The position numbers were made by a program, and so were the translations under genes. From Flavobacteriaceae bacterium (GTDB taxonomy: Bacteria; Bacteroidota; Bacteroidia; Flavobacteriales; Flavobacteriaceae): a stretch of 64,000 nt of DNA. The stretch covers positions 1 through 64,000 of the forward strand of contig CANLLR010000004.1 of assembly GCA_947491985.1 (NCBI GenBank). The letters are read 5' to 3'. The number at the start of each line of letters is the position of its first letter. Within the stretch, counting starts at the first letter, position 1. Below the pieces are notes generated by a model. The model ran no database searches. It saw only the letters and a program-made list of their open reading frames with translations, and had not been told where the DNA came from. Below are positions 26,763-36,146 of the stretch, piece by piece.

Positions 26763-29573
26763 ATGAAACACCTAAACAAAACCCTATTCTTTTTATTGGC
26801 CTTGCCACTTTCGATTGTAGCGCAAGATTTGAAAGAAACGGATCTAATTCCCATAGACACAAACGTTAAAACCGGGAAATTAAAAAACGGATTAACGTAT
26901 TACATTCGCAAGAACGCCAAACCCGAAAATAAAGTCGATTTGCGATTGGTTATCAACGCTGGTTCTATTTTAGAAAATGACGATCAACAAGGATTGGCAC
27001 ACTTTATGGAGCACATGTGTTTCAACGGAACCAAGCGTTTTCCTAAAAATAAATTGGTTGATTACTTGCAGAGTATTGGTGTAAAATTCGGTCAACATTT
27101 AAATGCTTACACTAGTTTTGACGAAACGGTGTACTTTTTACCTATTCCTTCTGATAGTCAGGATAAATTAGAAAACGGATTCAACATCCTCGAAGATTGG
27201 GCTTTCAACGCCAATTTAACTCCAGAAGAAATCGACAAAGAACGCGGTGTTGTTTTAGAAGAATATAGAATTGGTTTGGGTGCCGATAAGCGAATGGAAG
27301 ACCGTTACATTCCGAAAATGATGCACAATTCGCAATACGCCAATCGTTTGCCTATTGGTAAAAAAGAAGTGTTAGAAAATTTTACCTACGATAAAGTAGT
27401 ATCGTTTTATAAAGATTGGTACCGTCCGAATTTGATGGCAGTAATTGTTGTTGGTGATATTGATGTGGCGCAAATGGAGCAAAAAATCAAAGATCATTTC
27501 GAAAAATATCAAAATCCAAAAAACGAAAAACCACGAAAAACATTTGATGTTCCAAATCACGCAGCAACTTTTGTAGCTATTGAAAGTGATAAAGAAGCTT
27601 CGGGAACTCAAATTCAATTGTTGTATAAAGACAAAGGTTTGCCAAAGAAAGTGGTTACTGTGGCTGATTACAAAAACAATTTATCAGAAGGTTTGTTTAC
27701 AGCGATGTTGAACAACCGATTGGATGAGTTGACCAATTCGGCAACACCACCTTTTACCTACGGATTTTCATACCACGGCGGCACATTTTCAAGAACTAAA
27801 GAAGCCTATCAATCATTTGCTATGGTGCAAGAAGACAAGCAATTAAGTGCTATAAAAGTTTTAGTAACTGAAAACGAACGTGCAAAAAAATATGGTTTCA
27901 CACAAAGTGAACTCGATCGTGCCAAATCAGATATGATGACGCGTATGGAAAGTTCGTTTAAGGAAAAAGACAAAAAAAATTCGGAAGACTACGTTTGGCA
28001 ATACCAGTCTCATTTTCTTGATCAATCGCCAGCACCAGAAATTGATTGGTCATTGAAAGCCACAACCAACTTATTACCAGAAATCGGATTAAAAGAAGTG
28101 AATGGTTTCATTAAAAATTACATTACTGACGAAAATAGAGTAGTAGTTATTACAGCTCCAGAAAAAGAAGGCTTGAAAAAAGTAACCGAACAGGAAGTTT
28201 TAGCCGCTTTAAAAGTAAATCCAGATGAAGTAACACCATATAAAGAAGAAGCGTTAGCGAGCAGTTTGATTCGAAAAGAAATCAAAGCTGGGTCTATTGT
28301 TAAAAAAGAAAATGACGCTAAAATTGGAACGACAACATTGTTTTTATCTAATGGAGCTAAAGTAACCTACAAAAAAACCGATTTCAAGAACGACGAAATC
28401 ATGATGGAAGCCATTAGTTTTGGTGGTTCTAACTTGTATTCGAACGAAGAAATGAAGAAAGTGCAGTTTGCTAATGGCGCATTAACGGAAGCTGGTTTTT
28501 CGGGATTAAAAACCAACGATATCAATAAATTTATGGCTGGGAAAATTGCAAGTGTGAATCCGTACATCAGTAATACTACCGAAGGTTTACGTGGAAACAC
28601 TACACCAAAAGATTTGGAATATCTTTTTCAAATGACACATGCTTATTTTACCGATTTAAATAAAGATGTAGAAGCTTATGAAGGATATAAACAAAAACAG
28701 TCGGCATTTTTTGACAACATGGTTTCGCAACCTACTTTTTATTTTCAACAAGAGTTGTATACCTATTTAAATAAAGAAAATCCACGATTTAACGGATTGG
28801 TTCCCAACGCAAAAACTTGGGCAACAACCGATTATGATTTGGCGTATGCTAAATACAAGGAACGTTTTGCCAATGCTGGCGATTTTGAGTTCTTCTTTGT
28901 TGGAAACATTGACGATAAAGCAGTAGAAGCGTATGCTGCAAAATACTTAGCCTCTTTGCCTTCTTCAGAAAAAAGAGAGAAAGCAATCGATATGGGTTAC
29001 CGAATGTTGAAAGGCGATATCAAAAAAATCATTAACAAAGGAACTGATCCAAAAAGTACAGTGTCTGTAATGTTTTATGGCGATGCCGAATATTCTTCAA
29101 AAGAAGCAGGAAGTATAAGAGCATTGGGAGAAGTATTGACTATTAAATTAATCGAGCAACTTCGTGAAAATGAAAGCGGCGTTTATGGTGTTAGCGCCAG
29201 AGGAAGTATGAATAAAGTGCCTTACGGATCGTACAGTTTCAATATTGGTTTCCCATGCGGACCTGATAATGCTGAGAAGTTGACGACTTCGGCTTTAAAC
29301 GAATTGCAAAAAATAATCGATAACGGACCTGTTGAAATTGATGTTGCCAAGTTTAAAGAAGCGGAGCTTTTAGAATACAAAAAGCAAATTAAAGAAAATA
29401 GGTATTGGATGAGTAATTTTACTCGTGCGTATACGAATGGCATTAGTGCCAATGAGATACTAGAGACAGAAGAAAAAATTAAATCTATAACCGGGAAAGA
29501 CATTCAGGACGTAGCAAAGAAATACCTTACCAAAGAAAAAGTAGTTGCGATTTTAATGCCTGAAACGAAATAA
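26763..29573 (+). CDS. M16 family metallopeptidase (pitrilysin-like)
   Basis: LKNGLTYYIRKN, GLAHFMEHMCFNGTKRFP (HxxEH), duplicated M16 domains. Confidence 0.95.
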   Translation: MKHLNKTLFFLLALPLSIVAQDLKETDLIPIDTNVKTGKLKNGLTYYIRKNAKPENKVDLRLVINAGSILENDDQQGLAHFMEHMCFNGTKRFPKNKLVDYLQSIGVKFGQHLNAYTSFDETVYFLPIPSDSQDKLENGFNILEDWAFNANLTPEEIDKERGVVLEEYRIGLGADKRMEDRYIPKMMHNSQYANRLPIGKKEVLENFTYDKVVSFYKDWYRPNLMAVIVVGDIDVAQMEQKIKDHFEKYQNPKNEKPRKTFDVPNHAATFVAIESDKEASGTQIQLLYKDKGLPKKVVTVADYKNNLSEGLFTAMLNNRLDELTNSATPPFTYGFSYHGGTFSRTKEAYQSFAMVQEDKQLSAIKVLVTENERAKKYGFTQSELDRAKSDMMTRMESSFKEKDKKNSEDYVWQYQSHFLDQSPAPEIDWSLKATTNLLPEIGLKEVNGFIKNYITDENRVVVITAPEKEGLKKVTEQEVLAALKVNPDEVTPYKEEALASSLIRKEIKAGSIVKKENDAKIGTTTLFLSNGAKVTYKKTDFKNDEIMMEAISFGGSNLYSNEEMKKVQFANGALTEAGFSGLKTNDINKFMAGKIASVNPYISNTTEGLRGNTTPKDLEYLFQMTHAYFTDLNKDVEAYEGYKQKQSAFFDNMVSQPTFYFQQELYTYLNKENPRFNGLVPNAKTWATTDYDLAYAKYKERFANAGDFEFFFVGNIDDKAVEAYAAKYLASLPSSEKREKAIDMGYRMLKGDIKKIINKGTDPKSTVSVMFYGDAEYSSKEAGSIRALGEVLTIKLIEQLRENESGVYGVSARGSMNKVPYGSYSFNIGFPCGPDNAEKLTTSALNELQKIIDNGPVEIDVAKFKEAELLEYKKQIKENRYWMSNFTRAYTNGISANEILETEEKIKSITGKDIQDVAKKYLTKEKVVAILMPETK

Positions 29574-29653
29574 AATGTATTGATATCAAATTGTTAGTTT
29601 AATACTAAGCACTTTATAGTGTCACTTAGTAAAACTTCTAGAAATATTTTTTT

Positions 29654-29705
29654 GCCACAGATTCACAGATTTGAAAAAGATTTAAAAAATCTGTGAATTA
29701 GTGGC
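29654..29705. repeat. Hairpin-forming GCCACAGATT dispersed repeat
   Basis: GCCACAGATTCACAGATT ... AATCTGTGAATTAGTGGC, arms 16/18 complementary. Confidence 0.65.
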
Positions 29706-29718
29706 GAAATTTCACTAA

Positions 29719-30492
29719 CTAATTTTTGTAGCAAATTGGAATAATTTCTCCTTTTGCCAAGCAGTATTTTTCGACCAATTCGGCCGAAATTTTCGAGGTA
29801 TAATCTTCTTCAACAACAATAAAACCAATACTTCTTAATTTATCAAAATAATCGCGTCCGTACACACGAACGTGATCATATTGACCGAAAATTTTAGCAC
29901 GCTCTTTTTGATCGGTAATAGTATCATCAGAAAAGGTGTTAGCTCGAGATAGATCTTGTGGAATTTGAAAAATGCCCAATCCACCTGGTTTTAATACACG
30001 ATACAATTCTTGCATGGCTTTGGTGTCATCCGGAATGTGTTCTAAAACATGGTTACAAAATATAATGTCATACGCATTGTCTTCAAATGGTAAGTTGCAA
30101 ATATCGGCCTTTACATCGGCCAAAGGCGATAGCAAATCGGTCGTCGTATACTCGATATTGCTTTGCTTTTTAAAGCGTTTGTAAAATTCTTGTTCAGGAG
30201 CAAAATGCAATACTTTTTTCTTTATTGAAGCCGTAAAAAAATTGGTTTCGTTTTGCAAATACAGCCACAATAAACGGTGTCTTTCTAACGATAACGTACT
30301 TGGCGATAACACATTGTTGCGTTGATTTCCGTAACCGTAAGGCAAAAACATACGAAAACTTTGTCCGTCAATAGGATCGGTGAAACGACTTCCTTTAAGT
30401 AAAAACGCTAATATTGGGCGCACCACAATACTCAGTCTAATTAATATCGGACGAGGAATAGTGTTGAGTATGAATTTGAATATTTTTTTCAT
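29719..30492 (-). CDS. Class I SAM-dependent methyltransferase
   Basis: VLHFAPEQEF, DICNLPFEDNAYDIIFCNHVLEHIPDDTKAMQELYRVLKPGG. Confidence 0.92.
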   Translation of the reverse strand: MKKIFKFILNTIPRPILIRLSIVVRPILAFLLKGSRFTDPIDGQSFRMFLPYGYGNQRNNVLSPSTLSLERHRLLWLYLQNETNFFTASIKKKVLHFAPEQEFYKRFKKQSNIEYTTTDLLSPLADVKADICNLPFEDNAYDIIFCNHVLEHIPDDTKAMQELYRVLKPGGLGIFQIPQDLSRANTFSDDTITDQKERAKIFGQYDHVRVYGRDYFDKLRSIGFIVVEEDYTSKISAELVEKYCLAKGEIIPICYKN

Positions 30493-30503
30493 TTTTTATT
30501 TTG

Positions 30504-30526
30504 ACACGAATTGCACGAATTATCAC
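30504..30526 (+). repeat. Left inverted repeat of GxxExxY unit
   Basis: ACACGAATTGCACGAATTATCAC, 22/23 to reverse complement of 31059-31081. Confidence 0.8.
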
Positions 30527-30633
30527 AAATTTGTATTGCTTTAAAAATTTCACAAATTTGAAAACTTCGTTTGGTTGTTGTAGAATAACTTTTTTAATTT
30601 ATGAATGTTTTGCAATTCGGGTTAACTTTTTAT

Positions 30634-31008
30634 TCATAAAATCATTCGTTTGTACTTTAAACTGTCTTCTCCAAAATTGACTAACAAACCTAGTTTGTTT
30701 TTAAAAGAAGCTAAATAATTTAATGTTTGTTTTATATCGTTTGTGGTAAGTTGAGTTATTGCTTTTACTTCAAAAATTATTTCTTCATGAACCACAAAGT
30801 CAGCATTGTATTTTCTTGGTAAAACAATGTCTTTGTATTGTATTCTATATTCTTTTTCTCTTTCAAACGGAATGGAGTTTAATTTAAATTCATATTCTAA
30901 AGCATCTTTATAAATAACTTCACTATGTCCTTTTCCTAAAATTTTATGTACTTCCATACACAATCCAATAATTCTGTAAACTTCTTCTTTTAGATAAATT
31001 TCTTCCAT
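30634..31008 (-). CDS. GxxExxY family protein
   Basis: GLCMEVHKILGKGHSEVIYKDALEYEF (GxxExxY), DFVVHEEIIFEVKAITQLTTNDIKQTLNYLA nuclease-like E-x-K. Confidence 0.93.
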   Translation of the reverse strand: MEEIYLKEEVYRIIGLCMEVHKILGKGHSEVIYKDALEYEFKLNSIPFEREKEYRIQYKDIVLPRKYNADFVVHEEIIFEVKAITQLTTNDIKQTLNYLASFKNKLGLLVNFGEDSLKYKRMIL

Positions 31009-31042
31009 GGCAAATAATAATTATTGAAATTTCGGCGTATAG

Positions 31043-31072
31043 TAATTGGTGATAATTGGTGATAATTGGTGC
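31043..31072 (+). repeat. Three tandem 10-nt units within/adjacent to the right inverted repeat
   Basis: TAATTGGTGA TAATTGGTGA TAATTGGTGC. Confidence 0.8.
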
Positions 31073-31081
31073 AATTCGTGT
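31059..31081 (-). repeat. Right inverted repeat of GxxExxY unit
   Basis: GTGATAATTGGTGCAATTCGTGT; reverse complement ACACGAATTGCACCAATTATCAC. Confidence 0.8.
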
Positions 31082-31087
31082 AAAATC

Positions 31088-31900
31088 TTAAAGTTTGATG
31101 GAACGAAACTCGTCTTCCTCATCACTCACAATTCCCAAGGCATCATACACATATTGAAAAGTCGAAAGTAATTCGGGTTTTCCGTTAATTAACGCCACAT
31201 CATGTTCAAAATGCGCGCTAGGTTTACCATCCGCTGTCAAAATCGTCCAACCGTCTTTGAGTTGTTTGATGTTTTTGGTTCCCATGTTGATCATCGGTTC
31301 AATAGCTACCACCATGCCTTCTACAAATAATTTTCCGCGTCCTTTTTTTCCGTAATTTGGCATTTCCGGATCTTCGTGCATTTTTCGTCCCAAACCATGT
31401 CCTACTAATTCACGTACTACACCATATCCATTGTTTTCACAATGCTTCTGAATCGCATTTCCAACATCTTCAACACGATTGCCAATTTTGAATTCGCGTA
31501 TGCCAATATAAAGACTTTCTTTAGTCACTTTCAACAGTTTTTTTACTTCTGGAGCCACTTCGCCAATTTCAAAACTGTAAGCATGATCACCATAAAAACC
31601 GTTTTTCAACACACCACAATCTACCGAAATGACATCGCCTTCTTCCAAAGGTGCGTTGTTTGGAATGCCGTGAACGACTTGTGCATTCGGACTCATACAC
31701 AATGAATTTGGAAAATCATACAATCCTAAAAAGGCAGGAATTCCGCCATTGTCTCGGATGAATTCTTCTGCTAATTTATCCAATTGTAACGTAGTTACGC
31801 CAGGCTTAATGACCTTAGCTATTTCGCCTAAAGTTTTTGAAACCAGCAAGGCACTTTCGCGCATCAATTCGATTTCTTCTCGAGTTTTTTGGATAATCAT
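31088..31900 (-). CDS. map: Type I methionyl aminopeptidase
   Basis: SLCMSPNAQVVHGIPNNAPLEEGDVISVDCGV, LVGHGLGRKMHEDPEMPNYG, AHFEHDVALINGKPELLS. Confidence 0.96.
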   Translation of the reverse strand: MIIQKTREEIELMRESALLVSKTLGEIAKVIKPGVTTLQLDKLAEEFIRDNGGIPAFLGLYDFPNSLCMSPNAQVVHGIPNNAPLEEGDVISVDCGVLKNGFYGDHAYSFEIGEVAPEVKKLLKVTKESLYIGIREFKIGNRVEDVGNAIQKHCENNGYGVVRELVGHGLGRKMHEDPEMPNYGKKGRGKLFVEGMVVAIEPMINMGTKNIKQLKDGWTILTADGKPSAHFEHDVALINGKPELLSTFQYVYDALGIVSDEEDEFRSIKL

Positions 31901-32074
31901 GTTTGTATATTGAAAGCGCAAAAATAGTGAAAAGTGTTTGGTTTTCGTTTAACTGTTCGTAAAATTTACTAATTCAAATAGTTGTAATTTAGCACGATTG
32001 ATAAATTTTTTACAACATGAGTTTTATCATATTTTAAAAAAATAACCGATTTTAACTTTGTGAAAAATTAAGGT

Positions 32075-33349
32075 ATGAGTAAATATGTAACTGCTGATGA
32101 AGCGGTAAAAATTGTTAAATCAGGTGACAGAGTTTACCTTCAAGCGGCGGCTGCAGCGCCCACAATTCTTGCTAACGCACTAACAGAAAGAGCTTCCGAA
32201 TTGCGAGATGTAGAAATCTGTCATTTACATGTCGAAGGAGAAGCACGTTACGCTAACCCAGAATTAAGAGATAGTTTTCACGTGAATTCTTTTTTTATTG
32301 GTGCTAATGTTCGACATACTCTACAGGCCGGAAATGGTTCGTATACGCCCGTTTTTTTGAGTGAATTGCCTAATTTATTTCGGAAAAATGTATTGCCTAT
32401 AGACGTCGCATTTATACACGTTTCGCCACCGGACAATCACGGTTATTGTTCGTTGGGCGTTTCGGTAGAAGCTACAGTGGCAGCCATTGAGAACGCAAAA
32501 GTTGTTGTAGCTCAAGTCAATCCACAAATGCCACGAACATTTGGCGACGGCATTTTACACGTGTCTGAAATTGATTTTTTAGTTGCCGTCGATTCGCCCA
32601 TTTACGGTCACGAAGTAAAACCTTTTACCGCAGAAGAAGAAAAAATTGGTGCGTTCGTAGCATCATTAATCGAAGACAAAAGCACTTTGCAAATGGGAAT
32701 AGGTTCCATTCCGAATGCGGCGTTGAGCATGCTAAAAAATCACAAAGATTTGGGTTTACACACCGAAATGTTTTCAGACGGTGTAATTGATTTGATTGAA
32801 AGCGACGTAATCAATTGCAATTATAAAGGCACCTTGCGCGGAAGAGTATTGGCCACTTTTTTGATGGGTTCTAAACGATTGTATGATTATGTCGACAACA
32901 ATCCATTTATTGAAATGAAAGAATCATCTATGGTAAACGATACTGCTCGCATTCGTAAAAATCCAAAAATGGTAGCTATCAATTCGGCCATCGAGGTCGA
33001 TGTCACAGGTCAGGTTTGCGCCGATTCGATAGGTCCTAAAATGTATTCGGGAGTTGGAGGTCAAATGGATTTCATTCGTGGTGCTTCGTTAAGTCAAGGT
33101 GGAAAAGCTATTATTGCCTTGCCATCGGTAACCAAAAATGGTACGAGTCGCATTGTTCCGTTTTTGAAACAAGGCGCCGGAGTTGTAACTACAAGAGCTC
33201 ATGTGCAATATATTATAACTGAATATGGCATTGCCGATTTGTACGGAAAAACATTAAAACAACGCACCATCGAATTAGTCAAAATTGCACATCCCAATCA
33301 CCAAGAAAACATTGAAAAAGGATATTATGAAATGCTTAAACATTTTTAG
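32075..33349 (+). CDS. Acetyl-CoA hydrolase/transferase family protein
   Basis: DRVYLQAAAAAPTILANAL, MGIGSIPNAALSML, GVGGQMDFIRGASLSQGGKAIIALPS. Confidence 0.92.
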   Translation: MSKYVTADEAVKIVKSGDRVYLQAAAAAPTILANALTERASELRDVEICHLHVEGEARYANPELRDSFHVNSFFIGANVRHTLQAGNGSYTPVFLSELPNLFRKNVLPIDVAFIHVSPPDNHGYCSLGVSVEATVAAIENAKVVVAQVNPQMPRTFGDGILHVSEIDFLVAVDSPIYGHEVKPFTAEEEKIGAFVASLIEDKSTLQMGIGSIPNAALSMLKNHKDLGLHTEMFSDGVIDLIESDVINCNYKGTLRGRVLATFLMGSKRLYDYVDNNPFIEMKESSMVNDTARIRKNPKMVAINSAIEVDVTGQVCADSIGPKMYSGVGGQMDFIRGASLSQGGKAIIALPSVTKNGTSRIVPFLKQGAGVVTTRAHVQYIITEYGIADLYGKTLKQRTIELVKIAHPNHQENIEKGYYEMLKHF

Positions 33350-33409
33350 AAGCTTTAAACATTGCAACGTTTTTAAATCTTTTTTTTGCTCTTTATCTTT
33401 TGTGAAAAG

Positions 33410-34795
33410 CTAGTCTGGGTTGGCCATTATTTTAAACAATTCGGCATTCGAAATAAGATAGCGATTCTCCAAACTTAAAGCCGATAATTGCGTGCTGACT
33501 AAGTTGTTTTCTCTTGAGTTGATCAAAAAAACAGAACTCTCCCCAAACGAAAATAAACGTTCTTCTGAACCTAACATGATGCTATAATCAGTAACTAAAT
33601 CAGATAACAATTGACGCTGTTTTTCAAGTGAATTGATTTCAGTTTGTTGCGCATTTATTTTATTTTGGAGTTGCAAACGCTCTATATCTAAGTCAAATTG
33701 GGCGTCTTGAATTTTAAATTTTGCCATCTGCAATCCGCCGCGCTCTTTCCTTAAGAATATTGGAAAACTAAAATTTACACCTAATTTGTAATTGTTAAAA
33801 TTGGAGTCACTCCAATAATTGGGTTCTGACAAATAATGATAGCCTAAATCAATTTTTGGTAATAACGAATTCGCTTTTAGTTTGCGATCTACTTCTAGAA
33901 TAGCCAATTTGTTTTGTAGCGAGTTAATTTTTGGATGGTTTTCAATTGATGGATTGGCTATTAATAAATCGTTGGTACGTAATGTTTCTTTTATGGTTTC
34001 TTCTAATTTTTCTTCCGGAATTATATCATCTTGTAACTCAAGAGGCACATTGTTATCCAACCATAAAAAGTTGGAAAGTTCTAATTTGGCTTTGATAAGT
34101 TTGAGTTGTGAATCTTCTAAATTTAATTTTCGGTTTCTTACAATTATTCCGGCTTCAATACTGTCAATAGCTGGTTTATCGCCATTTTTGATCAAACTGG
34201 TAACACCAACAAAACGAATTTCAGCATTTTTTAAGTAGTTGGAATACAGTTGTACTTCACTGAAATTTCGCTTCCAGTTGAAGTAGGCAACTGAGGCATT
34301 GTAAAACACTTCGATGGTTTGCAATTTTCTTTCGGCTTGACTTAATTGCACCTGAATTTTCGCCTTACGTAAATCGGCCATTCGTTCGTTAATAAATAAG
34401 CCTTGTCCAAGAGGAACGCTAATTCCCATTGAAGTTAATCCTTGATTTGGCATCGTATTTTGCGGATTTAAAAAAACGCCTTCACTGTTGTCAAAACCTG
34501 CTTTTATTTCGATTCCGTACCAAGTCGGAATTTTAAAACTGCTATTTAGTAGCGAAAAATATTCGCTGTTTTTAAACTGTTTTTTATCAAAATCAACTTC
34601 AATTTTAGGATCAAATCCACCTCGTGCCATCATTAAATTAGCTTGAGCGTTGTTGATTTCAAGGTTGGCGCTTTTTACCATTGGATGAAACTTTTTTACG
34701 TACCCTAAATACTCATTGTAGGTGAGTTCTTTTGGATTTTTTTCTTGTCCAAATAGTGCGAGACTAAAACATAGCCATAATACGAATTGCTTCAT
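33410..34795 (-). CDS. TolC family outer membrane efflux protein
   Basis: Duplicated OEP-like coiled-coil architecture, LGVNFSFPIFLRKERGGLQMAKFKIQDAQ; first gene partner is HlyD. Confidence 0.87.
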   Translation of the reverse strand: MKQFVLWLCFSLALFGQEKNPKELTYNEYLGYVKKFHPMVKSANLEINNAQANLMMARGGFDPKIEVDFDKKQFKNSEYFSLLNSSFKIPTWYGIEIKAGFDNSEGVFLNPQNTMPNQGLTSMGISVPLGQGLFINERMADLRKAKIQVQLSQAERKLQTIEVFYNASVAYFNWKRNFSEVQLYSNYLKNAEIRFVGVTSLIKNGDKPAIDSIEAGIIVRNRKLNLEDSQLKLIKAKLELSNFLWLDNNVPLELQDDIIPEEKLEETIKETLRTNDLLIANPSIENHPKINSLQNKLAILEVDRKLKANSLLPKIDLGYHYLSEPNYWSDSNFNNYKLGVNFSFPIFLRKERGGLQMAKFKIQDAQFDLDIERLQLQNKINAQQTEINSLEKQRQLLSDLVTDYSIMLGSEERLFSFGESSVFLINSRENNLVSTQLSALSLENRYLISNAELFKIMANPD

Positions 34796-36141
34796 TATTT
34801 GTTCTCTTTAGAAAGTTCAGTTTTAGGTTGGTAATAATTGGGTGGGAATCCGTTTAGTGTTCGCCATAATTCAAACCAAATAGGAACATTATCCAATAAA
34901 GCTAGTGTTTGCGCTCCCGATCCGATGCTAATTTGTTTGGGCCATGGGTCTTCTTCTTTGTCGGGTGCAATTAAAACTCTGAACTTTCCATTAGGACTGA
35001 TAAAATTTTCAACAGCAACAATGCGGCCACCAAAAGTACCGTAACTCATGTTGGGCCAGCCCGAAAAAACAATAGTAGGCCAACCATCAAACCAAATGCG
35101 CACTTTTTCACCTTTGTGAATTAGCGGTAAATCGGTCGGCGATACGAAAGTTGCAACAGCAATATCATATTTAGAAGGCATGATGCTCACAATTTGCGTT
35201 CCTTCTTTTATGGTTTCACCAAGTCCCGATTGTATAGCTCGATTGACATAGCCATTTTGGGGCGCTTTGATATAATACATTCCGTTTCGTATTTGATAAT
35301 TTACATATTGATTTTGCAATTTGGTTACTTGCGCTTCGGTGTCATATTGACTACTAAGCGCTGTAAATTGATCGCTTTGTGCTTTTGAACTTTTTTCGGC
35401 ATATTCTGCACCAATCCTATTTACTTCGACTTTGGTGTTGATTAATTCATTTTTACTGGCTAAAAGTTTGTTTTCTTGGGTGATGATTTTGGCTTCAACT
35501 TCTTGTAATTTCAACCTTTTTTCTTCAACATCGGTTAGTGGTTTTAAACCTTCTTTATTAAGCGTAACGGCACGATTAAATTGGGTGTTAGCAATTTTTA
35601 TTTGTGTTTTCACCGCTTCCAAATCCATACTATCGCTTTTCACTTTCAGAATCGATTGACGAATTTTATTTTGTGCTTGTTGTAATTTGAATAGTTTTTC
35701 ATTTTCAATGGCATTAATTTGTGCAGTTAGAGAAGTGATTTTTCCTCCATATGATTGCACTGCTATTTGTTTAGCATCGACTTGGTTTTTGGTATTTTGT
35801 ACTAAATTAGGATCGAAATATTCTTCTTTAATCTCAGAAATGAATAAAATTGTGTCTCCTTTTTTTACGTAATCACCTTCTTTTACATACCATTTTTCTA
35901 TTCTTCCTGCTATTGCAGAATGAATTGTTTGTGGTCTTTGATCGGGTTTTAATGTGGTAACAGCTCCAGAGCCCGATATGTTTTGTGTCCATGGTAGAAA
36001 CAAAATTACAAAGCCAATAATAGAGACATATATTATTATTTTGTTCAATATTTTATAATGCGGTCGGTTAGCCAAACTCCTTACAGTGCTATATTGTTGA
36101 ATGTCTTCGGTTATCGGATTTTTTTTAGAGATATTTAGCAT
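34795..36141 (-). CDS. HlyD family membrane fusion/adaptor protein
   Basis: GRIEKWYVKEGDYVKKGDTILFISEIKE, coiled coil, YIKAPQNGYVNRAIQSGLGETIKEGTQIVSIMP. Confidence 0.9.
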   Translation of the reverse strand: MLNISKKNPITEDIQQYSTVRSLANRPHYKILNKIIIYVSIIGFVILFLPWTQNISGSGAVTTLKPDQRPQTIHSAIAGRIEKWYVKEGDYVKKGDTILFISEIKEEYFDPNLVQNTKNQVDAKQIAVQSYGGKITSLTAQINAIENEKLFKLQQAQNKIRQSILKVKSDSMDLEAVKTQIKIANTQFNRAVTLNKEGLKPLTDVEEKRLKLQEVEAKIITQENKLLASKNELINTKVEVNRIGAEYAEKSSKAQSDQFTALSSQYDTEAQVTKLQNQYVNYQIRNGMYYIKAPQNGYVNRAIQSGLGETIKEGTQIVSIMPSKYDIAVATFVSPTDLPLIHKGEKVRIWFDGWPTIVFSGWPNMSYGTFGGRIVAVENFISPNGKFRVLIAPDKEEDPWPKQISIGSGAQTLALLDNVPIWFELWRTLNGFPPNYYQPKTELSKENK

Positions 36142-36146
36142 GGCTT

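Noticed and set aside
31043-31072. Possible CRISPR-like array
   Set aside because: Three directly abutting 10-nt units without spacers and no cas genes; this is a short tandem repeat.
33882-34238. 118-aa + strand ORF inside the TolC-like gene
   Set aside because: Antisense shadow ORF with no recognisable motif.
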